In this document: piece by piece, positions 8,310-16,021 of the stretch
How the letters are laid out: each line of letters begins with the position of its first letter
How positions within the stretch are numbered: the stretch's first letter is position 1
Assembly (NCBI GenBank): GCA_020161295.1
Contig: JAIUOA010000015.1
Location: forward strand, 1-58,898
DNA from: Bacillota bacterium
Lineage (GTDB): Bacteria > Bacillota > Clostridia > Peptostreptococcales > Acidaminobacteraceae
Length of the DNA: 58,898 nucleotides
Reading direction: 5' to 3'
Notes under the pieces: generated by a model
What the model was told of the DNA's origin: nothing
The model's database searches: none
What the model saw: only the letters and a program-made list of their open reading frames with translations
Position numbers and translations under genes: made by a program

Positions 8310-8637
8310 TATGATCTGTGCACGCACACCTCTATTTTGTTCGAGGCGTGTGCTTGTTTCGATTTCGAAATACATTTGTTGCGCTTTAGTAATGATTTCC
8401 GCACTGATCGATCTCGGTTACGCCGAACTGTATAAAAACAGACTTTTTATTGCGTTTTCGTAACATTTATACGCTTTATGCGACGATTTCTTATAACAAA
8501 ATCTTCGCATTTGCAATTGTTGATTCGATTTTATTGTGATAACATTAACACATAGAGAGAATAAATATGCATCACGAGGAAAATTGATCTAAATAGCAAC
8601 ACTGGTTAAAGTTTATGAGAAAGTTAGGAGAAAAAAC
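8310..8637. other. Divergent intergenic region: hairpins and promoter
   Basis: This gap between the activator and the hydrogenase operon has no credible gene. It holds an imperfect stem (GCACACCTC at 8324 with GAGGCGTGTGC ending 8353) followed by TTGTTTC, a short ATAAAAA/TTTTTAT hairpin near 8430-8450, and the promoter and second Rex-like site of the hydrogenase operon. No known riboswitch fold was recognised. Confidence 0.5.
8517..8551 (+). promoter_or_regulatory. Hydrogenase operon promoter with overlapping Rex-like operator
   Basis: TTGTTG and TAACAT are 17 bases apart (8517-8522, 8540-8545). The Rex-like TTGTGATAACATTAACAC (8534-8551) covers the -10 box, the position expected for a repressor. 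The first gene starts about 85 bases downstream. Confidence 0.6.
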
Positions 8638-8931
8638 ATGGAAATCAAAGTATGCATCGGTAGCGCATGTCACTTGAAGGGCTCATACGAAGTCATTAGT
8701 ATCTTTAAAAACTACATTGCCTCGCATGATTACGATCAACGCATCGTTTTAAAATCTTCCTTTTGTCTCGGCAAGTGCTCCGATGCGGTTTCTGTGCAAG
8801 TAGACAATGAGAAGATTTTCTCCGTCTCACCTGAGTCTGCTCAAATGTTTATTGAGCTCCTCGGTCAACAGGTGATTGGTCAGCAAGCGATTGGTCAGCA
8901 GACGATTAACGTCCAGCGGGTGAGCAAATGA
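8638..8931 (+). CDS. Thioredoxin-like [2Fe-2S] ferredoxin
   Basis: This 97-residue protein resembles the C-terminal half of NuoE/HymA subunits. Cys6, Cys11, Cys43 and Cys47 (C-x4-C and C-x3-C) fit the thioredoxin-like [2Fe-2S] cluster. It probably passes electrons to or from the sensory hydrogenase encoded next, whose start overlaps this stop by 4 bases. The C-terminus carries three copies of a five-residue unit, GQQ[V/A/T]I, encoded by three near-identical 15-base repeats (8863-8907), which looks like a recent tandem expansion and may be a flexible tail. AGGAG lies 8 bases before the ATG. Confidence 0.82.
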   Translation: MEIKVCIGSACHLKGSYEVISIFKNYIASHDYDQRIVLKSSFCLGKCSDAVSVQVDNEKIFSVSPESAQMFIELLGQQVIGQQAIGQQTINVQRVSK

Positions 8932-10658
8932 AATTTATAGAATTTGACGCTCAGAAATGTGACGCCTGCTTCAAGTGCTTAAGGGTCTGTCCAACCAAAG
9001 CCATCTCCTTTACGAAGCACAGCCGCACCATTATCGATGACCAATGTATTAAATGTGGCCTCTGTCACATGCAGTGCGAAAACGGCGCACTCACCATCAA
9101 ACTGGATATCCATACGGTCAAGTCATTAGTGAAATCCGGAAAAAAAGTCGTGGCTTCAGTGGCACCTTCCTTTGCAGGTGCTTTCAAGTTAACCTCTCCA
9201 CTTCAAATGGCCACTGCGTTAAAAAAGATAGGTTTCTTTGCAGTTGAGGAAACGGCTAGAGGGGCAGAAATCGTCTCTTTAGAATATGAGAAGGTCATCG
9301 CCGCAGGCAAGAAACCCAATTTAATAACAAGTTGTTGCCCTGCCAGTAATACACTTATAGAGCATTATTACGCCGAAGCAGTGGAACAGGTGATTCCTGT
9401 GGTATCGCCCATGATCGCTCATGGCTATGATATAAAAAGCCGTTATGGAAGTACCACTCACACAGTATTTATCGGCCCCTGCCTAGCAAAAAAAGCTGAA
9501 GCCGTAAGCTACACAGGTAGCATCGATGCGGTTATCACCTTTAGAGAACTGGAAAAGTGGTTCATGGAGGAGAAAGTCGTTCTGAGTGAGCTTGAAGCCC
9601 AACCTTTTGAAACACCTTCAACCAAACGCGGGAAGGCCTATCCGCTCGGCGGCAGCCTGTGGAAAAAAGATCTGAATACGAGAATAAATCCCGATTATAA
9701 ATACATTCATGTGGATGGCATTGAAGCCTGCACCGACTTTCTCAAATCAATCACATCCGGGGATATCACAGGTTTTTGTGCTGAACTCAACATTTGCCCT
9801 CATAGCTGCATCAACGGACCAGATATGCCTGTACAAGCACCGAAACTATATAAACGCTTAAGTCTGTTAAATGCATATGTAGAGCAAGGCACAAACGCAC
9901 CCACTGAAATCGATGATATTTTACCGAGCACACTTACCGCCGGGCAGCTTAAGCATACATTCATAGCTAAGGCATCGTGCTTGCCCATGGTTAACGATGA
10001 TTCCGTCTATGAAGTGCTCGTGGAAATGGGCAAATACACAAAGCAGGATCAGCTAAACTGCGGCGCATGCGGCTATGACACCTGTTATGATAAAGCCATC
10101 GCCGTCAGTAAAGGGCACTCCGATATTAACATGTGCATGGACACCCTACGGAAAAAGGCGGAAAGTATGCAGTCCATCATCTTTGATACCAGCCCAAACG
10201 CCATCTGTATCCTCGATGCCGATCTGAGGATTCTAGAAGTGAACCCTTCCTTTAATCGACTGTTCAATGCGTCTAAAATCAAACTGACATACTGGCCCAT
10301 CGCAGCACTTATCGACGACGCCATCATAGATGAAATCAAGCTCCCCGAGTCCGAGCATCTCAGTAAAAAAATGTCCGTTGATTCCATCGATAAAACGTTC
10401 ATCGCTAACGTCATCAAAATTTTCGACGGAAAAAACTACGTGGGCATCTTTACAGATATCACCGATTCCGAAAAAAATCGCCAAGAGCTGGAACGCGTTA
10501 AGCTAGAAACCCTCACCACCTGCCAAGAGGTCATCGAACATCAAATGCGCGTGGCGCAGGAAATCGCCAGCCTTTTAGGAGAAACCACCGCCGAGACGAA
10601 AATCGGCCTAAACAAGCTTAAAAAACTCGTACTCTCCGAAGGGGGATCTTCCCTATGA
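8928..10658 (+). CDS. Sensory [FeFe] hydrogenase with PAS domain (group C-like)
   Basis: This 576-residue protein carries two N-terminal [4Fe-4S] motifs (Cys11/14/17/21 and Cys40/43/46/50). An H-cluster domain follows, with TSCCP (Cys136/137), FIGPC (Cys185) and CPHSC (Cys290/294) as ligands. Next come a further four-cysteine cluster motif (Cys378/381/386/403) and a PAS domain (about 412-510) ending in a helical tail. This architecture is that of putative H2-sensing HydS proteins rather than bulk catalytic enzymes. Its stop overlaps the start of a SpoIIE phosphatase by 4 bases, as in the phosphatase-linked subgroup (C3). The likely role is to sense H2 or redox state and pass the signal through PAS to the phosphatase; that is inference. 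The maturases HydEFG are not in the window. Confidence 0.87.
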   Translation: MKFIEFDAQKCDACFKCLRVCPTKAISFTKHSRTIIDDQCIKCGLCHMQCENGALTIKLDIHTVKSLVKSGKKVVASVAPSFAGAFKLTSPLQMATALKKIGFFAVEETARGAEIVSLEYEKVIAAGKKPNLITSCCPASNTLIEHYYAEAVEQVIPVVSPMIAHGYDIKSRYGSTTHTVFIGPCLAKKAEAVSYTGSIDAVITFRELEKWFMEEKVVLSELEAQPFETPSTKRGKAYPLGGSLWKKDLNTRINPDYKYIHVDGIEACTDFLKSITSGDITGFCAELNICPHSCINGPDMPVQAPKLYKRLSLLNAYVEQGTNAPTEIDDILPSTLTAGQLKHTFIAKASCLPMVNDDSVYEVLVEMGKYTKQDQLNCGACGYDTCYDKAIAVSKGHSDINMCMDTLRKKAESMQSIIFDTSPNAICILDADLRILEVNPSFNRLFNASKIKLTYWPIAALIDDAIIDEIKLPESEHLSKKMSVDSIDKTFIANVIKIFDGKNYVGIFTDITDSEKNRQELERVKLETLTTCQEVIEHQMRVAQEIASLLGETTAETKIGLNKLKKLVLSEGGSSL

Positions 10659-11818
10659 ATGACACCTTTTTCGTGGACTACGCCACCCATTCGATAAACA
10701 AGGTGGGAGAAGAGCTCTGTGGCGACCATGTGGAAGTGATAAAAGCCAAGGACCGCATGATCGTGGTACTTGCAGATGGCCTTGGTTCAGGCGTTAAGGC
10801 AAATATCTTAGCCACTTTAACCAGCAAAATCATGTCCACCATGCTGGAGCGCGGTGCCGATCTCATCGATACCATCGACACCATTACCCATACACTACCG
10901 GTCTGCAGTGTTCGTAAAATCGGCTATTCCACCTTCTCCATCATCGAGATCAATTCGGATGGCTACGCACGCATAATCGAGTTTGATAACCCCCCGGTAT
11001 TCTTTATCAGGAATCATAAAATACTTCCACTTAATAAAGAAAAGATTCGCTCAGCGGACAAGGATGTGTGGGTATCATCGATTCAGCTTGAAGTAGGAGA
11101 CGAGCTTACGCTTTGTTCCGATGGTGTCATCCACGCTGGTGTGGGCAATCTCCTTAATCACGGCTGGGAATGGCATCATGTGGCCGAATTTTTACAGAGT
11201 CAGCAGTTAAAGTCGGCTGAAAAGCTCAACCGTCGTCTTATCGAAACCTGTAATAAGCTTTATGAAGAAAAGCCTGGTGATGACACCACCGCCGTGACAC
11301 TTAAAATCAGAAAGCCTGAGTGGGTGCAAATTTTTACGGGTCCTCCTGAAATCCCGACGAAAGATCATGATGCGGTTATGGCCTTTTACGGTCAATCCGG
11401 TAAAAAAATCGTCTGCGGTGGTACTGCTGCCAACATCGTCTCCAGAGAACTGGGAAGAGAAATCATCACCTCCATCGACTATATCGATCCGTTTGTACCA
11501 CCCACGGCCGAAATCAAAGGCATCGACCTGGTAACCGAAGGTGTGCTTACACTAAAAATGGCATTAACCCAGCTCAAACGATTAAACACCGATTATGAGG
11601 AACCCTTCTTCAACAAAGAGGATGGCGTCTCAAAGCTACTCAAGCTATTGATCGAGGAATGTACCCATATACAGTTCTGGATGGGAAGGGCCATAAACCC
11701 AGCCCATCAAAACCCTGATTTTCCTAAGGATTTGAGCATCAAATCCCGTGTGATCCAGGAGATGATGGATGAACTGAAAAAATTAGGAAAGGAAGTCAGA
11801 CTCAGCTTCACTGACTGA
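10655..11818 (+). CDS. SpoIIE/PP2C-type serine phosphatase
   Basis: This 387-residue protein has a PP2C-like (SpoIIE) domain in roughly its first 225 residues. The metal-binding aspartates are seen in VLADGLGSG, LCSDGV and PGDDTTAV. A further 160 residues of unassigned sequence follow. It is translationally coupled (ATGA) to the sensory hydrogenase and is probably its output module, dephosphorylating an unidentified regulator. No transmembrane segment is visible, so it should be cytoplasmic. The C-terminal part (from GPPEIPTKDHD) is found with such phosphatases, but I cannot name its function. Confidence 0.85.
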   Translation: MNDTFFVDYATHSINKVGEELCGDHVEVIKAKDRMIVVLADGLGSGVKANILATLTSKIMSTMLERGADLIDTIDTITHTLPVCSVRKIGYSTFSIIEINSDGYARIIEFDNPPVFFIRNHKILPLNKEKIRSADKDVWVSSIQLEVGDELTLCSDGVIHAGVGNLLNHGWEWHHVAEFLQSQQLKSAEKLNRRLIETCNKLYEEKPGDDTTAVTLKIRKPEWVQIFTGPPEIPTKDHDAVMAFYGQSGKKIVCGGTAANIVSRELGREIITSIDYIDPFVPPTAEIKGIDLVTEGVLTLKMALTQLKRLNTDYEEPFFNKEDGVSKLLKLLIEECTHIQFWMGRAINPAHQNPDFPKDLSIKSRVIQEMMDELKKLGKEVRLSFTD

Positions 11819-11851
11819 TTCAAGCTCTGAACCTGACTGATAGGTAAGCCT

Positions 11852-13279
11852 ATGCGAAAATTTGAGAATCATGTCCAAAAAGTCAAGCATGATTGCTTAA
11901 AATATGTCGCTGAATACGCATTTAGCGGCCAGTTATCCCGTGCAGTGGATGAAATCCCCTATAAAGTTAGCCCAGGACCAGACCCACAGTATAGGTGCTG
12001 TGTGTTCCACGAACGCGCCATTACGAAAGAGCGTGTCAAACTCGCCATGGGAGGTTCTGACCACCCATATGAGTTTGTAGAAGTCCTTCCCTCTGCTTGT
12101 GATCAGTGCCCTGTGAACCGCTATGTGGTCACAGAAGCCTGTCGGGGATGCATCGCACACCGATGCATCGGCCAATGCCCAGTGGATGCCATCACCATCG
12201 TTAATGGCAAAGCCAGCATTGATTATGACCGTTGTGTCGAATGCGGTAAATGTAAGGACAACTGTCCATATAACGCCATCGCCGATGTCATGCGCCCCTG
12301 TAAGCGCGAGTGTCCTACGGGGGCCATCGAAATCGACGCCTCGAAAAAAGCCGTCATCAACTACGACAAATGTATCTCCTGTGGTGCTTGCGTCTACCAA
12401 TGTCCGTTTGGTGCCATCGGAGAAAAATCGGAAATCACCGATGTCATCAGCGCCATCACAGATCAAAATGCGTCGGTATATGCCCTACTTGCACCCGCTT
12501 TCGCGGCACAGTTCGATTACGTGGACTTAGGAAAGGTCATCACAGGCATCAAATTACTTGGATTTAAGGATGTAGTGGAAGCAGCACTAGGGGCTGACCT
12601 CGTCATCTTACATGAAGCGGAAGAACTATTAGAAAGAAAAGCTGAAGCAAATCCCATGACCAGCTCGTGTTGCCCAGGGTTCGTCAATTTCCTTACACAA
12701 AAGTATCCTGAGCTTTCTGCTCTCGTTTCCCATACGGTTTCACCCATGATCGCCACGACGCGGCTTATTAAAGCCATCGACCCGCAGTCGACTGTGGTGT
12801 TTATCGGTCCATGTATCGCTAAGAAAACTGAAAAAGCCCGTTATAACGATACGGATTTTGTCCTCACCTTCGAAGAACTGGCTGCCATGATTGAAGCTAA
12901 AGGCATCGAACTTGACAGTCTCCCTCCTTCCCCTCTCAACAATGCTTCTCCCTTCGGTCGCGGGTTTGCCGCTGTAGGAGGCGTATCCAGTGCTATCGCA
13001 GCGCATCTAAACACACGATCCATTACCGACATTAAGATAGAAACCGCTAATGGCATTGCAGAATGCGACAAACAGCTTAAGCTCCTCAAATTTAAACGGT
13101 TCCAAAGTGACTTTTTAGAGGGCATGGCCTGTAAAGGCGGCTGTATCAAAGGCCCAGTCACCATGCATCATGGTCATAAAGACCTTAAATCCATCGCCAG
13201 CTATGCACAGATGGCCATGGAAAAAAATCCTATGGAGGCCACGCGTCCCTTTAAAGACCTCGCAATCTCCTTGATTTAA
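11852..13279 (+). CDS. Group B-like monomeric [FeFe] hydrogenase
   Basis: This 475-residue protein is an iron-only hydrogenase with an N-terminal cysteine-rich stretch and several ferredoxin motifs (Cys97/100/105/109, Cys128/131/134/138, Cys174/177/180/184). The H-cluster motifs are TSSCCPGF (Cys273/274), FIGPCIAKK (Cys321) and GMACKGGC (Cys427/431). The SSCCPGF and MACKGGCIKGP variants and the length fit group B, a poorly characterised clade of soluble ferredoxin-linked hydrogenases. It lies 33 bases after the phosphatase gene with AGGTAAGCCT as ribosome site, so it is likely cotranscribed and may be the target of the H2-sensing module. Direction of catalysis cannot be told. Confidence 0.87.
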   Translation: MRKFENHVQKVKHDCLKYVAEYAFSGQLSRAVDEIPYKVSPGPDPQYRCCVFHERAITKERVKLAMGGSDHPYEFVEVLPSACDQCPVNRYVVTEACRGCIAHRCIGQCPVDAITIVNGKASIDYDRCVECGKCKDNCPYNAIADVMRPCKRECPTGAIEIDASKKAVINYDKCISCGACVYQCPFGAIGEKSEITDVISAITDQNASVYALLAPAFAAQFDYVDLGKVITGIKLLGFKDVVEAALGADLVILHEAEELLERKAEANPMTSSCCPGFVNFLTQKYPELSALVSHTVSPMIATTRLIKAIDPQSTVVFIGPCIAKKTEKARYNDTDFVLTFEELAAMIEAKGIELDSLPPSPLNNASPFGRGFAAVGGVSSAIAAHLNTRSITDIKIETANGIAECDKQLKLLKFKRFQSDFLEGMACKGGCIKGPVTMHHGHKDLKSIASYAQMAMEKNPMEATRPFKDLAISLI

Positions 13280-13303
13280 ATATAACCCACACAACCCTTA
13301 ACG

Positions 13304-13339
13304 AAAAATGCCTTCATGTCCACACATGAAGGCATTTTT
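13304..13339. terminator. Bidirectional terminator between convergent genes
   Basis: A perfect 15-bp stem, AAAAATGCCTTCATG with its complement, encloses the loop TCCACA. A-rich and T-rich flanks make it work for both the hydrogenase operon (+) and the ABC-F gene (-). Confidence 0.92.
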
Positions 13340-13357
13340 CATAGATATTATCAACCC

Positions 13358-14860
13358 TTAATCCAGTGAAATAATATGCGTCGCGATACGGTCCACGAAA
13401 TGCGGATCGTGCTCGATAAAGAGCAATGTCGGTTCATAGGTCAAAATCATCTCTTCGATTTGTACCCTCGACAAAACGTCGATGAAGTTAAGCGGTTCAT
13501 CCCAGATATAGAGGTGCGCGCGCTGACAGATACTACTGGCCAGCAGGACTTTTTTCTTTTGACCTTCGCTAAGCTGCGATAAGTCCTTTTCAAATAGTAC
13601 TGGTGTAAAATCCAGTTTATCCAGCATCGACCTAAGCAAATGGCGCTCAATTCCTCTTTCTTCCGCAAACGCCTCATAAGAGCCCGTAAGAAAAGAAGTA
13701 TCCTGCGATACATAAGATAGAATCAGTCCATTCGCCAGCTTAATACGCCCCCTCATCATTAGGTTTTCCAGAGATGCCTCTAAAAGTTCAGGCTGGGTTT
13801 GTTTGATGATGGCCTTTAAAAGACTTGATTTTCCAGAGCCATTCTTTCCACAGATTGCCACGCGATCTGAGGATTCAAGCTTAAATGCCAAATCCTCAAG
13901 CACGATAAAATCGTCATATGCCAGCGTCTCTATCTCTAGCGTCAGGTAAGGATGCGGGATAACAGGTGCTGTGACGATTTCAAGCGAATCCGCCACCTCC
14001 AGGTTTTTAAGGAGTTTTTTCTTATCTTCAAGTGCCTTATCGCGTCTCCTTTCAATCACCTTTGCCCGTTTCATCATCTTCGCCGCTTTATGCCCAACAA
14101 AACCGCGGTCAGGCACGTCGGGACCAAACTTACTTATTTCTGTTTGATCAGACCAACCAGCAGTGCGTTTAGCGGCATCGCCCAATCGTTTGATGTCCTT
14201 CAGCAACTTTTCATTTTCTGCCACTTCAAATTGATCCTGATAGGCTTTATTCTGCAGCCAGGTTGAAAAATTGCCCTTTTGTATTTCGATATTGGTTTTA
14301 TTGATGGATAGGATATGATCGATGATACCATCCAGAAAAATCCGGTCATGGGAAACGATGATAAAACCGCTTTTTCTCCGGAGATAGTTTGCAACCGTTT
14401 CGCGTGCATCCACATCTAAATGGTTGGTAGGCTCATCGATCAACAGAAAGTTATTCGACTTAAGAAAGAGCACAGCGAGTAACGCTTTTGATTGCTCTCC
14501 ATGGCTCATGGTTTCGAAAGGACGGTCCAACACTTCCTCAGGTAGATCGATGTTACCGAATTCCTTCAGAAGCTCCCACTCCTCGATATCAGGTGCAATC
14601 TCCTGTAATACCACACGTGTGTGCCTTTCGGCACCGCTCACCTCATAGGGGAAGTAATCAAAGTGGACACTGGCCTGTATCGATCCTGAATACGGATAGA
14701 CACCCATCAGTAGCTTAAAAAAGGTGGTTTTACCTCGGCCGTTACGACCAGTAAACCCTAGTTTCCACCTCGTGTCCATTTGAAAGGAAACATTTTCAAA
14801 GATGGCGTCATAGCTCCCCTCATAGGTGAAGCTTAAATTATTTATTTTAATTTGTGACAT
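13358..14860 (-). CDS. ABC-F ribosome-protection protein (Lsa/Vga/VmlR type)
   Basis: This is a 500-residue protein with two ABC ATPase domains and no membrane segment, as in ABC-F proteins that act on the ribosome and displace bound antibiotics. Domain 1 has GRNGRGKTT and LLIDEPTNHLD; domain 2 has GKNGSGKSS and WDEPLNFID. The altered second Walker B (DEPLNFID in place of DEPTNHLD) is typical of the Lsa/Vga/Msr-like resistance branch. A linker near residues 190-290 would reach towards the peptidyl-transferase centre. Its start is preceded by GGAGGTTACG and by a leader ORF plus terminator typical of antibiotic-induced attenuation. Drug range (lincosamides, streptogramins A, pleuromutilins) can only be guessed from family. 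Confidence 0.9.
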   Translation of the reverse strand: MSQIKINNLSFTYEGSYDAIFENVSFQMDTRWKLGFTGRNGRGKTTFFKLLMGVYPYSGSIQASVHFDYFPYEVSGAERHTRVVLQEIAPDIEEWELLKEFGNIDLPEEVLDRPFETMSHGEQSKALLAVLFLKSNNFLLIDEPTNHLDVDARETVANYLRRKSGFIIVSHDRIFLDGIIDHILSINKTNIEIQKGNFSTWLQNKAYQDQFEVAENEKLLKDIKRLGDAAKRTAGWSDQTEISKFGPDVPDRGFVGHKAAKMMKRAKVIERRRDKALEDKKKLLKNLEVADSLEIVTAPVIPHPYLTLEIETLAYDDFIVLEDLAFKLESSDRVAICGKNGSGKSSLLKAIIKQTQPELLEASLENLMMRGRIKLANGLILSYVSQDTSFLTGSYEAFAEERGIERHLLRSMLDKLDFTPVLFEKDLSQLSEGQKKKVLLASSICQRAHLYIWDEPLNFIDVLSRVQIEEMILTYEPTLLFIEHDPHFVDRIATHIISLD

Positions 14861-14895
14861 CGTAACCTCCTATTATTCTGCGTGATGTTTTCTGC

Positions 14896-14929
14896 AATAA
14901 AATAGGACGCAAGAAACCCTCGCATCCTA
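14896..14929 (-). terminator. Attenuator terminator in the ABC-F leader
   Basis: On the minus strand an 11-bp stem (TAGGATGCGAG with CTTGCGTCCTA, two wobble pairs) with loop GGTTT is followed by TTTTATT. It lies between the leader ORF and the ABC-F ribosome site, so it should end transcription early unless an alternative fold forms. Confidence 0.82.
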
Positions 14930-15064
14930 ATTAGACAACTCTAAAGCATTAAACCCAAATAATAGGCAGTGCATTTTTATCGGTCGATTTGAAATGGATG
15001 ATGAACCTCTTGCAGCGTATGACAAACAAAGCCTATGGCCTACATTCGTCACCTATTAAATTGC

Positions 15065-15085
15065 TTAGCAAGAAGTAATATTCAT
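15065..15085 (-). CDS. Six-residue leader peptide (MNITSC) of the ABC-F gene
   Basis: ATG AAT ATT ACT TCT TGC TAA is preceded by AGAGGGGAG 8 bases upstream and lies just downstream of a good promoter. Short leader ORFs upstream of ABC-F resistance genes act as drug sensors: a stalled ribosome shifts the RNA fold and lets polymerase pass the terminator. The sequence and spacing support this; induction itself is inferred. Confidence 0.65.
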   Translation of the reverse strand: MNITSC

Positions 15086-15118
15086 CTTTTCAACTCCCCT
15101 CTTTTAATCGTTACTTAA

Positions 15119-15148
15119 ATTCTAGCACATGCGACTATAAGGCGTCAA
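15119..15148 (-). promoter_or_regulatory. Promoter of the ABC-F leader
   Basis: On the minus strand TTGACG and TAGAAT are 18 bases apart, and TG lies two bases before the -10 box (TGCTAGAAT). It lies just past the stop of the upstream oxidoreductase gene and about 33 bases before the leader ATG. Confidence 0.75.
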
Positions 15149-15152
15149 ATAA

Positions 15153-15935
15153 TTATCCCATTACCGAGAAATCTGAGATTAGGTTTGCACCGCAGCCACA
15201 GCCTGCATCAGAGCTACAACCACAGGTCCCGCCACTTTTGTGACCATCCGTAATAATGGATTCTGACGAAATTCCCATATCACTTAGATGGCAAATCGTA
15301 TCGGATACAAATGCATCACTTCCTACGACATAAAAGAGTGGGTCATCATTATCCATTGAATACAAGTCCTGAACATAGAAATCCAAACGTTCAAAGAATC
15401 GGTTTCTACTTTGAGTGTAGATGGATTTAAAACTGGGCAATTGTGTAGATAAATCATAAAACTCGTCTTTATAAATTGCAGACTTTGAATCAACATTGAT
15501 TTGCAATATCTGAGGTACACCCGTTTGGTCCATCTCATAAGCTTTGATGAGCGTTCTTATAGCAGCAATCCCCACACCATTTGATAATAGAACGACTGGA
15601 CGGTGGTTGCGTCGTAAACCGAACTGACCACTTGGCTCAGAGATTTCAATAGCGTCGCCACACTTGAGTGATGACATGGCCTCTTTAAATTCACTCCTAT
15701 CCGCTCTGATTCGCGTGGTGAACTGGATGATGTTTTCATGTGGAAGGGTTGCATATGAAAACTTTTTACCGTTTTCCTTTCCTGCAACCTCCAAAAACAC
15801 CTTTGAACTATCCCCTTCCTGCCACTCAATCGGCCTATCAGATGAAAAATTGAAAGCATATGTTTCACTGGAAATTTTGATCACTTCTTCAAGTTTTATC
15901 TTAACTCTTTCTTGACTGTTACATGCACAACTCAT
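15153..15935 (-). CDS. FAD/NAD(P)-binding ferredoxin-reductase-like protein with cysteine-rich tail
   Basis: This 260-residue protein looks like the ferredoxin-NADP reductase superfamily. It has a beta-barrel FAD domain (about 10-110, with the FSYATLP flavin motif) and a nucleotide-binding domain starting at VLLSNGVGIAAIRTL (about 130-235). Both ends hold cysteines: SCAC at the N-terminus and GGTCGCSSDAGCGCG at the C-terminus. The tail could bind an Fe-S cluster or metal, much as PyrK-type reductases end in a cluster, but the spacing does not match a motif I know. It is a single gene with its own promoter. The redox partner is unknown. Confidence 0.75.
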   Translation of the reverse strand: MSCACNSQERVKIKLEEVIKISSETYAFNFSSDRPIEWQEGDSSKVFLEVAGKENGKKFSYATLPHENIIQFTTRIRADRSEFKEAMSSLKCGDAIEISEPSGQFGLRRNHRPVVLLSNGVGIAAIRTLIKAYEMDQTGVPQILQINVDSKSAIYKDEFYDLSTQLPSFKSIYTQSRNRFFERLDFYVQDLYSMDNDDPLFYVVGSDAFVSDTICHLSDMGISSESIITDGHKSGGTCGCSSDAGCGCGANLISDFSVMG

Positions 15936-15977
15936 GGTTATCCTCGCTTCTCAATTGATAATTTTTCTCATTTAGCG

Positions 15978-16007
15978 ATTATAACAAACATTCTCTATAA
16001 CAGTCAA
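15978..16007 (-). promoter_or_regulatory. Promoter of the ferredoxin-reductase-like gene
   Basis: On the minus strand TTGACT and a perfect TATAAT are 18 bases apart, about 45 bases upstream of the start codon. Confidence 0.8.
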
Positions 16008-16021
16008 GTTCACCCGTCACA

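Noticed and set aside
8324..8353. Hairpin that might be part of a riboswitch
   Set aside because: The stem is imperfect with a bulge, and no conserved riboswitch core sequence is visible around it.
8197..8637. Search for a sigma-54 promoter before the hydrogenase operon
   Set aside because: No GG-N10-GC motif with good flanks was found; a SigA-type promoter with a Rex-like site explains the region better.
11933..12466. A 177-codon open frame on the minus strand inside the group B hydrogenase gene
   Set aside because: It mirrors the cysteine-rich coding sequence, has no ribosome site or family features, and the plus-strand gene is certain.
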